DNA of 26,316 nt, from the NCBI GenBank assembly GCA_964627855.1, contig CAZVLE010000091.1, positions 1 through 26,316 of the forward strand. The letters run 5' to 3'. Positions within the stretch are counted from its first letter, which is position 1. Every line of letters begins with the position of its first letter. Of this stretch, positions 15,559 through 23,080 are shown in pieces. Made by a program: the position numbers and the translations under genes. The DNA comes from CAZVLE01 sp964627855. Lineage in GTDB: Bacteria; Bacillota; Dethiobacteria; DTU022. Below the pieces are notes generated by a model, which worked only from the letters and a program-made list of their open reading frames with translations, ran no database searches and was not told where the DNA came from.

Positions 15559-17052
15559 ATGTATTACCAGAGTACGCGCGGTCAGGCAAAGCATGTGCTG
15601 TCAACGGAAACAATCATACAGGGAATAGCTCCTGATGGAGGGCTCTATGTTCCTGTTACTGAAATTGCCCCCCTTGCTGTCGACGAACTTCCCGCAGAGA
15701 GTTATCAAAGCCTGGCCAAGGCAATTTTAAAAATATTTTTAACCGACTTCAAAAATGCAGAAATTGAAGAGTCTGTTACAGCAGCCTATAATTCTCGCTG
15801 CTTTGACCATTTCCAGATTACACCACTAAAGTTCCTGTCAAAAGAACTTGCAGTCATGGAGCTATGGCATGGCCCCACCTATGCCTTCAAAGATATCGCC
15901 TTGCAAATATTACCCCATCTATTGACTAAAGCAATGGAAAAACGAGGTGACAAATCCGAAATTGTCATTTTAACTGCCACTTCAGGGGATACCGGCAAAT
16001 CGGCCCTGGAGGGTTTTCGTGATGTAGCGGGTATCAGAATAATTGTCTTCTTTCCCAACAACGGGGTCAGCGAAATACAGAAATTACAAATGATCACTCA
16101 GGAGGGCGGCAATGTCAGCGTTGCAGCTGTGGAGGGTAATTTTGATGACACCCAGAATGGAGTAAAGGAGATCTTTAACAACCGCGCATTATCCCAAAAA
16201 TTACTCCATGCCGGCTACCAGCTTTCATCTGCAAACTCCATCAACTGGGGCAGGCTTCTACCGCAGATCGTCTACTACTTTAAGGCTTACCAGGATCTGA
16301 TTGACAGGAAGGTAATCCGCCGAAAGCAAAAAATAAATTTTGTTGTTCCTACCGGTAATTTTGGCAACATTTTGGCTGGTTACTACGCTTTCAAGTTAGG
16401 GCTGCCGGTCAACCGGCTGATTTGTGCCTCCAACAGCAATAATGTTCTAACCGACTTCATTAACAGTGGCCTCTACAACAGCTCCAGGGAACTGAAACAA
16501 ACGCTGTCGCCGTCCATGGATATCCTAATCTCAAGCAACCTGGAACGATTACTCTTTGAACTGACTGACCGGGATTCTCAAAAAACCACGGTCTGGATGG
16601 AAGAACTGAAAAGCAGGGGCAAATACCTTGTTGGAACAGGAACACTTAAGCGTCTACAGGAGCTGTTCTGGGCAGACAGTGCAGACGACCGGGAAACACT
16701 GGAGACGATAGCTGCCGTTTTCAGGAACTATCAGTATTTAATTGACACCCATACTGCCGTAGGTCTCAAGGTTTGGGAAAAATACCGGAGCAGAAGCGGA
16801 GATACCAGCCCTACAGTAATTCTATCTACGGCCAGCCCTTACAAGTTTGCCGGGAGCGTCCTGCGGGCCATTAGCGGCGGCCCCCTGGAAAACGATCTAT
16901 CAGAACTGGAAATGCTAAACCATCTCGCCCGCCAAACCGGAACAACGGTGCCCATTAACCTGGCTGACCTGGAAGGCAAAGAAATCAGGCACAGGACAAT
17001 AATTCCGCGAGATAAAATGTCTTCTCACTTGCTTAATGTTTTGTCAATCTAA
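15559..17052 (+). CDS. thrC: threonine synthase
   Basis: This PLP enzyme converts O-phosphohomoserine to threonine, the last step of threonine synthesis. The N-terminus (MYYQSTRG, then IAPDGGLYVP) and the motif LWHGPTYAFKDIALQ put it in the longer E. coli/yeast-like ThrC class; the PLP lysine is K111. The phosphate loop TATSGDTGKSALEGF and the VVPTGNFGNILAGYYA region are also present. The length of 497 aa is at the long end but normal for this class. The ATG follows GAGAGGGG at seven bases. It is a single plus-strand gene with its own promoter and long leader, divergent from the ApgM-like gene that may make its substrate. The 85 bases after it show no clear terminator. Confidence 0.95.
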   Translation: MYYQSTRGQAKHVLSTETIIQGIAPDGGLYVPVTEIAPLAVDELPAESYQSLAKAILKIFLTDFKNAEIEESVTAAYNSRCFDHFQITPLKFLSKELAVMELWHGPTYAFKDIALQILPHLLTKAMEKRGDKSEIVILTATSGDTGKSALEGFRDVAGIRIIVFFPNNGVSEIQKLQMITQEGGNVSVAAVEGNFDDTQNGVKEIFNNRALSQKLLHAGYQLSSANSINWGRLLPQIVYYFKAYQDLIDRKVIRRKQKINFVVPTGNFGNILAGYYAFKLGLPVNRLICASNSNNVLTDFINSGLYNSSRELKQTLSPSMDILISSNLERLLFELTDRDSQKTTVWMEELKSRGKYLVGTGTLKRLQELFWADSADDRETLETIAAVFRNYQYLIDTHTAVGLKVWEKYRSRSGDTSPTVILSTASPYKFAGSVLRAISGGPLENDLSELEMLNHLARQTGTTVPINLADLEGKEIRHRTIIPRDKMSSHLLNVLSI

Positions 17053-17137
17053 AAAACCGGCTTGTTACCTTCGTAAACCATGGCGGCAGCGGTAAAAACA
17101 TTATATAGCGGCCAGGTTTCAGTTGATAACCGCTCAG

Positions 17138-18082
17138 TCAGGCCAATCTAACCTTACCAGTGACAGTTACTTCAACCCGACTGTGAGAAAATGCGGCCGA
17201 CTTGGCCTTACCGTCCTCTATTTCCATTTCCAGAGTAGTCAAATCGGGGCCACCAAGTTCAATCCCGCCCCCCGATTCAATCTTTAAAACAACCCGGGAG
17301 CCCTTTTTACTGCTCAGGCGATCAAGTTCCCCAGACTCCACCAGAGCCATGCCAAAAGCTACAGTCCCCGTTCCGCAGGATGGTTCAATCAGATCATCTT
17401 TGACGTAATGGGGAAAAACAATTCTCATTTCTCCGTCTCTTTCAGGGTTCTGGTCATAAAGAACAACATTAGGTTCTACTTCTCCTGTTTCTCGAAGAAA
17501 ATAATCCTGGATAGCCAGCAGTCTGCTACGAGTTTGTGAATTCCAGTTGACAAAATCGGTCTCCGGATAACGATCTTTAAAGCGGTCGGCATTCACAACC
17601 ATGAACTTACCCGCCCGGATGACTGCAAGACCATCGTATTTAATGACGCCAAAACCATGCTCATAGCATTCTTCAAGAAAGTTGCTCATGTCGGTTTTTA
17701 CTATAAAGGCTTTTCCATCCTTTATCTCGACCTTGAGAGGCGTGGGACCACTTTCTGTTAGTAAAATAATATCATTGGCAAGATCATCTTTTTCGATGCC
17801 CAGCAGCGAACCAAGCCCGGTTTCAACCAAAGCTACTCCCAGAACCTGGGTAAGCCCTCCACAGGCACTGATAAAACTGGGGAGAGTTGGCTCGGCAATT
17901 TTAGCCCTGATCTCTCCTCTTTTATTCGTCCGGTATAGAATACCTGCTTCATGGGCATAAAGGTAATTCGGACCCATCATTGTTACCGCCAGCTCCAACT
18001 CACGCCCCTCCGGTAGCTGTTCCCCACACAATAAGACAATCCTGTTGCCGCCCATATGGCCGCGGATAAAATCAATTTGCAT
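17138..18082 (-). CDS. DapF-fold (diaminopimelate epimerase superfamily) isomerase of unknown substrate
   Basis: This is a 314-aa protein with the two-cysteine arrangement of the cofactor-independent epimerase/racemase fold. C74 sits in ISACGGLTQVLG, where DapF has CGNG, and C236 in EPSCGTGTVAFGMAL, where DapF has ACGTGA. The second motif is close to DapF and the first clearly differs, so the substrate is probably not meso-diaminopimelate. Other members of this superfamily include proline racemase, PrpF and PhzF. I choose ATG 18082 with GAGGAG seven bases upstream; a start at 18103 is less likely. It lies 72 bases after the end of the reductase gene and may be the last gene of the serA transcript. 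Function cannot be assigned. Confidence 0.72.
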   Translation of the reverse strand: MQIDFIRGHMGGNRIVLLCGEQLPEGRELELAVTMMGPNYLYAHEAGILYRTNKRGEIRAKIAEPTLPSFISACGGLTQVLGVALVETGLGSLLGIEKDDLANDIILLTESGPTPLKVEIKDGKAFIVKTDMSNFLEECYEHGFGVIKYDGLAVIRAGKFMVVNADRFKDRYPETDFVNWNSQTRSRLLAIQDYFLRETGEVEPNVVLYDQNPERDGEMRIVFPHYVKDDLIEPSCGTGTVAFGMALVESGELDRLSSKKGSRVVLKIESGGGIELGGPDLTTLEMEIEDGKAKSAAFSHSRVEVTVTGKVRLA

Positions 18083-18143
18083 TATTTTTCTCCTCACAGG
18101 CAAGGCAGTTTAAGTAATCAACACAATGATTAGTCCCGGTTAG

Positions 18144-18162
18144 AGGAGTGAAACTCACTCCT
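18144..18162 (-). promoter_or_regulatory. candidate SECIS stem-loop
   Basis: On the minus strand AGGAGTGA, loop GTT, TCACTCCT: an uninterrupted 8-bp stem starting 16 bases after the in-frame TGA at 18181-18179, with the loop 24 bases after it. G is the first loop base. No T-run follows on either strand, so it is not an ordinary terminator. Stem length, distance and loop G fit the loose bacterial SECIS consensus as I recall it. The likely true stop (TGA 18157-18155) is inside the stem. Confidence 0.6.
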
Positions 18163-18553
18163 TGAGATGAAAGAGGTTTCAGAAACAGTGCCCAAGCTTA
18201 CGAACTTCATTCATGCGCGTTTCAAGGCAGGGGCAGATATTTTCAGGGATATTTTCAAAACGGCAGGGACAGTAAAAATCGCCATACATCTTATATTTAC
18301 CGACCAGGCCTTCAATAACCAGTTCCTTGTCTTCGTTAAAAGTATAGTCTCTTAACCTGGCAAAATTTTCTGAGCGGTTAAGAATCTCAGTTTCCGGATC
18401 CTGGGCTAATCGCGGTGCCTTAATTTCCGGCTCTATTGCCTCAATCTGAAGCTCGGCACCGCAAACAGTGCAAACCACCACCCGGCCAACTTCCAGATCC
18501 CCCCTGTAGATGAAAGAAACCCGGCAAACTTCGCAATAGATCTTATGCTTCAT
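18155..18553 (-). CDS. zinc-ribbon ferredoxin:thioredoxin-reductase-type catalytic protein, probable selenoprotein (TGA 18181-18179 read as Sec)
   Basis: Residues 1-35 form a zinc ribbon (C7/C10 and C28/C31). Residues about 60-132 are the catalytic domain of ferredoxin:thioredoxin reductase, which uses a [4Fe-4S] cluster to reduce a disulfide with electrons from ferredoxin. The motifs are C95-P-C97, C107-P-C109 and C123-F-[TGA 125]. In the family the last motif is CHC or CFC, its second Cys is redox-active, and x-Leu-Phe follows. Here the frame after the TGA continues N-L-F-H-L-K-E to a second TGA. Read as Sec, the protein has 132 aa; stopped at the first TGA it has 124 and lacks the resolving residue. 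ATG 18553 overlaps the end of the glutaredoxin gene by 11 bases, so that glutaredoxin is the likely substrate. No variable subunit (FtrV) is nearby. Confidence 0.75.
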
Positions 18554-18791
18554 TGTCAAGCGCCCCTTCAATCTCTTCCTGTTTGAACCCGACAATGACT
18601 ACTTCATTAACAACCGTTACCGGAAAAGAGCGTTTGCCGGTAAGCTTTTCTACTTCCTCCAGGGCTTGCTTCTGTTCGTCGCCCTGCACCATGTCAACAT
18701 CGACCGCCTCGTATTCTACCTGCTTTTCATCAAGGAACTTCTTAACTTTCTTACACCAGGGACAGGTACTCAAAGCATAAACCTTAACCAT
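18543..18791 (-). CDS. glutaredoxin-like protein
   Basis: This is an 82-aa thioredoxin-fold protein with the active site C10-P-W-C13 in VYALSTCPWCKKVKKFL. The cis-proline motif (SFPVTVV, about residues 55-61) and the end of the fold around VIVGFKQEEIEGAL are also present. The CPWC site and size place it among NrdH/Grx-like small redoxins. Its last codons overlap the start of the reductase gene (AATGAAGCATAA), so the two are probably made together. I infer that the reductase keeps this redoxin reduced with ferredoxin electrons instead of NADPH or glutathione. It starts 19 bases after serA. Confidence 0.92.
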   Translation of the reverse strand: MVKVYALSTCPWCKKVKKFLDEKQVEYEAVDVDMVQGDEQKQALEEVEKLTGKRSFPVTVVNEVVIVGFKQEEIEGALDNEA

Positions 18792-18810
18792 TATTTAACA
18801 CCTCTTTTCC

Positions 18811-20406
18811 TTATTCATTGGAAAACACTGAGCTTTCAATTGTAATACTGCGTGCTGTAGATATAACATCAAGATCTTTAACCATTTCAACCACTTCACC
18901 ACTGATGATGTCATCTGCCTGGATTACCACCATTGCCTCCCCGCCGGCACTCTTGCGACCTAGCTGCATCGATGCAATGTTAACGTTCTCACGGCCGAGC
19001 AGGGTACCGATCTTGCCGATAACTCCGGGGCGATCACCGTGAGTTGTAACCAGCATAAATTTTTCAGGAACAATTTCGATCCGGTAATCATCAACCCTGA
19101 CTATACGCATCGCATTGTTCAGCATAGTTCCGGCAATATGATGTTCCTGGCCCCCACCCCTGACAGTTAAAGTAATCAAGTTGCTGTAATTTTGCGATTC
19201 AGTAGTCGATATCTCCCGAACCTTTATACCCCTTGCCTTGGCGATATAGGAGGCATTGACCCAGTTAACACCGTCACCGACAATATGGCGGAAAAATCCA
19301 ATCAGGCACGATATGGTCAGCGGTGCCAACGGCAAAGAAGCTATTTCCCCGCTGTAGGTAATCTCGATTTCGTCAGTCTTTCCACCAAATAACTGCAGGT
19401 AAAAGCTACCCATTACCCGCATTAGGGGTAAAAACGGTTCCAGTGCAGCCCTGGTTTCAGGCATCAAAGCAGGCACATTCACCGCTGAAACGATTGGCTC
19501 TCCCTGCAGAGCCCTGACCACTTGCTCGGCCACCTGAAGAGCTACATTTGTTTGTGCTTCACGGGTTAGGGCTCCGAGATGCGGAGTAAGGATAACATTA
19601 TCGAGCTGCAGCAAGCTACAGCCCACCGGAGGTTCCTGTTCAAAAACATCAAGGGCAGCGCCGGCTACCTTTCCATCCTGCAAAGCTGCGCAAAGAGCAT
19701 CTTCATCAATCAATCCGCCCCGGGCGCAGTTAATGATCCGCACACCCGGCTTAAGCATAGCAATCTCTTTAGCCCCGATCAGGTGGCGAGTAGAGTTTGA
19801 AAAAGGCAGGTGCAGGGTTATAAAGTCTGATTCCCGAAGCAGTTCGTCAAAGGAAACCATGGCAATCCCGATTTTTTCAGCCTGCTCAGCCGTAATATAA
19901 GGATCGTAACCAATGGTTTTCATGCTCATCCCCCTGGCCCGACGGGCAACTTCGCTCCCTATACGACCGACACCGATCACACCAAGCACTTTATCGGTGA
20001 GCTCAACACCAGTATAGTCCGAGCGGTTCCATTCACCCCGTTTAACTGAGCGATCGGCACTGGCAATATTACGAGATAGCGACGTCAAAAGGGCAATGGC
20101 ATGCTCCGCCGCTGAAATAGTATTTCCGTGTGGGGCATTGACGACAATAATCCCCTTTTCGGTCGCTTTGTCAACATCTATGTTGTCAACTCCGACACCG
20201 GCCCGGCCTATCACTTTAAGATTGTCACCAGCGGCAATGACATCAGCTGTCACCTTGGATCGACTGCGCACTACCAGGGCATCATAATCGCCAATTCCTT
20301 TAACGAGCTCATCCGGTTTAAGATCGGGCTTGTAATCTACCTCTGCGTGTTCCCTTAAAAGCTCGAGACCTTCAGCAGAAAGAGAATCGCTTACCAAAAC
20401 TTTCAA
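18811..20406 (-). CDS. serA: D-3-phosphoglycerate dehydrogenase
   Basis: SerA oxidises 3-phosphoglycerate to 3-phosphohydroxypyruvate, the first step of serine synthesis. The NAD-binding loop is GVGRIG (145-150), and the catalytic residues are R229 (NCARGG), E258 (DVFEQEP) and H276 (TPHLGAL). It is the long form (531 aa): after the catalytic part comes an intervening (ASB) domain at about 315-450, then a C-terminal ACT domain at about 455-525 (MLVTTHGDRPGVIGKIGTLL), which commonly mediates serine feedback. The start is TTG 20406, seven bases after GGAGGTG. It heads a tight run with the glutaredoxin and the reductase. A link between serine/cysteine supply and thiol redox is plausible, but this is inference. 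Confidence 0.95.
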   Translation of the reverse strand: MKVLVSDSLSAEGLELLREHAEVDYKPDLKPDELVKGIGDYDALVVRSRSKVTADVIAAGDNLKVIGRAGVGVDNIDVDKATEKGIIVVNAPHGNTISAAEHAIALLTSLSRNIASADRSVKRGEWNRSDYTGVELTDKVLGVIGVGRIGSEVARRARGMSMKTIGYDPYITAEQAEKIGIAMVSFDELLRESDFITLHLPFSNSTRHLIGAKEIAMLKPGVRIINCARGGLIDEDALCAALQDGKVAGAALDVFEQEPPVGCSLLQLDNVILTPHLGALTREAQTNVALQVAEQVVRALQGEPIVSAVNVPALMPETRAALEPFLPLMRVMGSFYLQLFGGKTDEIEITYSGEIASLPLAPLTISCLIGFFRHIVGDGVNWVNASYIAKARGIKVREISTTESQNYSNLITLTVRGGGQEHHIAGTMLNNAMRIVRVDDYRIEIVPEKFMLVTTHGDRPGVIGKIGTLLGRENVNIASMQLGRKSAGGEAMVVIQADDIISGEVVEMVKDLDVISTARSITIESSVFSNE

Positions 20407-20453
20407 TATTAAACACCTCCGGTCAAGTAAATGCTTTTAGAAACAACACTAAT

Positions 20454-20462
20454 AATATATCA
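20454..20462 (-). promoter_or_regulatory. possible extended -10 promoter of serA
   Basis: Minus strand TGATATATT (TGn plus TATATT), about 48 bases before the serA TTG, in a 117-base AT-rich gap after nagB. No good -35 box is visible. Confidence 0.4.
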
Positions 20463-20523
20463 CATCATTTGCCAAACTTAAAAGATGAAATTGTTTAAAA
20501 ATATCATGAAACATTCAGTCACC

Positions 20524-21249
20524 CTAGAGCAAGGAGGCGGCTTCCCGGTCGAGCAGCAGTATGCAATTGTTGTGCAACTGAAGCAATGAGGCCGGCAGTT
20601 GCGTGGTAATCACGCCGCTGCAGGCCTTTTCAATAGCCCGGGCTTTGTTTTTTCCGGCAGCCAGGAGTAATATTTCTGCTGCATGCATAATTGTGGCCAT
20701 ACCCATGGTAATGGCCCGGCGGGGCACTTCTGCCCGGGAGTTAAAGAAACGGCTGTTAGCCTCGATTGTTTTTTCAGAAAGCTGAACCAGGTGTGTCCCG
20801 CCTATTAAATAATCAGCTGGTTCGTTGAAAGCGATGTGCCCGTTGGTTCCAATACCGAGAACCTGCAAATCTATACCACCGGCCCTGTCAATTAACTGAT
20901 CATATCTGCTGCAGCTTTCATCTTCATAATATTCTGAATGGATGGGAATGTGCCGGTTTTCCTCACTAATATTGACGTGATCAAAAAAATTCCGGTTCAT
21001 GTAATAATGGTAACTCTGGGGATGATCGGATCTTAACCCGCAATATTCGTCAAGGTTGAAAGAAACAACTTCACTAAAATCAACCTTTTGCTCCCGGTAA
21101 AGCTTAACCAACTTGGCATACATACCTTCAGGGGTTGAACCGGTAGGCAAACCGAGAACCAGCTCCTTTTTTCCGTTTACCCTGTCAGCAACAAAGCGGG
21201 CCGCCTTTTCACTTAACGCCGTATAATCTTTAACTGTAACAATATTCAC
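20524..21249 (-). CDS. nagB: glucosamine-6-phosphate deaminase
   Basis: NagB converts glucosamine-6-phosphate to fructose-6-phosphate and ammonia. It shows GLPTGSTPEGMY (33-44), the catalytic region FNLDEYCGL (D67), and GIGTNGHIAFNEP (132-144) with the ring-opening histidine H138. The residue before GH is Asn instead of Asp, a variant I believe occurs in some Firmicutes. The 241-aa length is normal. The start is GTG 21249, with AAGGAG ten bases upstream. It follows the nucleotidyltransferase-fold gene by 65 bases and is probably the last gene of the cluster entering from the right edge, together with other amino-sugar-like functions. Confidence 0.93.
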   Translation of the reverse strand: MNIVTVKDYTALSEKAARFVADRVNGKKELVLGLPTGSTPEGMYAKLVKLYREQKVDFSEVVSFNLDEYCGLRSDHPQSYHYYMNRNFFDHVNISEENRHIPIHSEYYEDESCSRYDQLIDRAGGIDLQVLGIGTNGHIAFNEPADYLIGGTHLVQLSEKTIEANSRFFNSRAEVPRRAITMGMATIMHAAEILLLAAGKNKARAIEKACSGVITTQLPASLLQLHNNCILLLDREAASLL

Positions 21250-21314
21250 TGGCCGATCAGCTCCTTAATGCAGGCTGGAGTAAATTTTGAAAGGACTATG
21301 ACAATTACTGGTAT

Positions 21315-22214
21315 TTAAAAAATCTCTTCCTTTTCTTCTGTGGTATAAAAAAGAGCCATTAATTCTTCACGATCTACCGTTTCATCAGCTGAAAGTAAAA
21401 CTTTTTCTGCCTCGATGCGATTTTTTAAAGCTCTGCTTTCAAGATCACTGATTTTTTGCGGGATACCGCAAGTGACCAGCAGCTGCTTGATCTGATCGAA
21501 AAGCAAAGAACTGCCATGCAGATACTTCCCTTCATGCAGTATCTTTGCCGCCACCATTGCTTTGAAGTCAGCAAACAGCATTTGCTTGTGCACTTTGCGC
21601 AGATCTTTGATAATGTAATCGAGTTCTTCCTTGATAGAGGGGTTCGTCAGGAGATTGTACTTTTCCCCGTAAATCAAGCTGTCCAGATCATCGGCCAGTT
21701 TTTCGGGCATATTTTCCGTAACAATAATGATATCAAGATCCGACCCTCTCACCAGTTCCCCGGTAGACGCTTCGGGCCTTGGTTCAGCATGGGCCATATC
21801 GAAGACAACATCACCGGCAATGAAAAAAGCAGCCTGCTCCTCAATCTGCTTACGGCAGGCGTGGTTGCCAAGCAGGCGACAGAGCGTATCGCGGGCCAGG
21901 GCAATCTTTTTTTGACTGATCCGGGCAATCTCTTTTTCAATCATTGCTGCTCTGTCAGAAATAGCTTTCCGGTCAGGTTGGAGACCAATAACGGTATAGT
22001 TAAGAAATTCGCGCATTATTGAAGGAGAGAGACGAGCATATCCATCAACCTTCAGATCGAGGCGCAGATATTTCTTACCGACTTTTAAGGTAACAATAGC
22101 ATCACTGGCAGTGCAAATTTTCCAGGCCTCAAATGTATCGATACCGGTTTTCTGAACAAATTCCTTTCCAGTCACCGGTCCACTATCGTCAAGCATGGCA
22201 AGAAGATCTTTCAT
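21315..22214 (-). CDS. uncharacterised nucleotidyltransferase-fold protein
   Basis: I do not recognise this 299-aa protein as a named family. Residues 1-75 look like a small winged-helix-type domain. The middle carries RGSDLDIIIVTE (about residues 156-167), the G-S-D-x-D signature of the Pol-beta nucleotidyltransferase superfamily, and a further helical region follows. The usual third acidic residue is not obvious, so the active site may be incomplete or lie elsewhere. ATG 22214 has CAGGAG six bases upstream and begins one base after the stop of the acyltransferase gene, so the two are coupled. A GTG at 22241 would extend the frame into that gene. It may modify a metabolite or RNA, or act as a regulatory NTase. 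Confidence 0.65.
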   Translation of the reverse strand: MKDLLAMLDDSGPVTGKEFVQKTGIDTFEAWKICTASDAIVTLKVGKKYLRLDLKVDGYARLSPSIMREFLNYTVIGLQPDRKAISDRAAMIEKEIARISQKKIALARDTLCRLLGNHACRKQIEEQAAFFIAGDVVFDMAHAEPRPEASTGELVRGSDLDIIIVTENMPEKLADDLDSLIYGEKYNLLTNPSIKEELDYIIKDLRKVHKQMLFADFKAMVAAKILHEGKYLHGSSLLFDQIKQLLVTCGIPQKISDLESRALKNRIEAEKVLLSADETVDREELMALFYTTEEKEEIF

Positions 22215-22215
22215 G

Positions 22216-23037
22216 TCAGTCTCCTGATTGCCATTCGTCACAATGCTGATCCTGCCTGACTTTGATCACCCTTTTCGGTGGATAATAGCCACGCGCCGTT
22301 ACGTTGGGATAGAGCAGCGTTCCCCATCCGAGGAGTGTTCCAGGCATAGTAACGCTGTTACAACCCGTTTCAACCTCATCGGCAAGGATGGCTCCAAACT
22401 TACGCAATCCGGTTTCATAAACACGGCCTTCTATTTTGATCGATACCGTTGAATCAATCATTTTCAGGTTGGCAAGCTTGGTTCCCGCTCCCAGGTTAAC
22501 CCGGCCAAGGATACTGTCACCAATGTAGGCAAAATGACCGGCCTTACTGCCACCCAGCATCACTGAAGATTTGATTTCAGTGGTATGCCCGACTACACAG
22601 TCATTGCCAATTAAAACATCGCCTCGAATGTAAGCACCATGGCGCACTTCACTGCCATCCCCAATATAGGCAGGCCCGCTGATTAATGCCGTCGGCTCGA
22701 TCACTACATCACGGCCAATATAGACAGAATCATCAAGCAGGTGGGCCCCGGCATAGATAATGCTTGCCCCTTCCAGAACCTGCCCATTCATTTTAGGAAC
22801 GACCTTTTTGCCGCTCCGGTCAAGTTCGAACCCCGCAGTGATCACTGCTCCGTGATAAAGCAGTACTGTTTTTTCAATTAAAGCAGAACCCTTGCGAATA
22901 ATGCCGGCATTTGGTTCGAGAAAGGATTTCAGATAGGGCTTGATATTTTTCAGGCCTTCCCAGACATATCCGGCATCATCGAAAAAGCCCGGGAAGGGGG
23001 TTTCGGTCAGGTTAAAAAAATCTTCTGCTCTAAGCAT
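22216..23037 (-). CDS. GlmU-C-terminal-like hexapeptide-repeat acyltransferase
   Basis: This 273-aa protein is mostly a left-handed beta-helix (about residues 60-255) built of hexapeptide repeats. It resembles the acetyltransferase half of GlmU: YIRGDVLIGNDCVVGHTTEI, then KAGHFAYIGDSILG and NLGAGTKLANLK. It has no uridylyltransferase domain; the first 50 or so residues are a short unrelated helical start. A role in acetylating or binding an amino sugar phosphate or nucleotide sugar is likely by family but unproved. It lies 43 bases after the M20 gene and is coupled to the nucleotidyltransferase-fold gene. The pair could do jointly what the two halves of GlmU do in one chain, though that is speculation. 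Confidence 0.75.
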   Translation of the reverse strand: MLRAEDFFNLTETPFPGFFDDAGYVWEGLKNIKPYLKSFLEPNAGIIRKGSALIEKTVLLYHGAVITAGFELDRSGKKVVPKMNGQVLEGASIIYAGAHLLDDSVYIGRDVVIEPTALISGPAYIGDGSEVRHGAYIRGDVLIGNDCVVGHTTEIKSSVMLGGSKAGHFAYIGDSILGRVNLGAGTKLANLKMIDSTVSIKIEGRVYETGLRKFGAILADEVETGCNSVTMPGTLLGWGTLLYPNVTARGYYPPKRVIKVRQDQHCDEWQSGD

Positions 23038-23080
23038 GGCTCACCACTTTCCCTTCTGATTTAAGAACACTTTTTAATGA

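Noticed and set aside
17053..17137. Bidirectional terminator between thrC and the DapF-fold gene
   Set aside because: Only short GCGGT/ACCGC matches far apart and no T-run after a stem on either strand.
18179..18553. Reading the reductase as a plain 124-residue protein ending G-H-C-F
   Set aside because: It would lack the redox-active residue, while the codons after the TGA still match the family; readthrough as Sec explains both. It remains the fallback if no selenocysteine machinery exists.
21456..22022. 188-codon plus-strand frame opposite the nucleotidyltransferase-fold gene
   Set aside because: It is antisense to a well-supported coding frame with its own ribosome site and G-S-D-x-D motif; no family features of its own.
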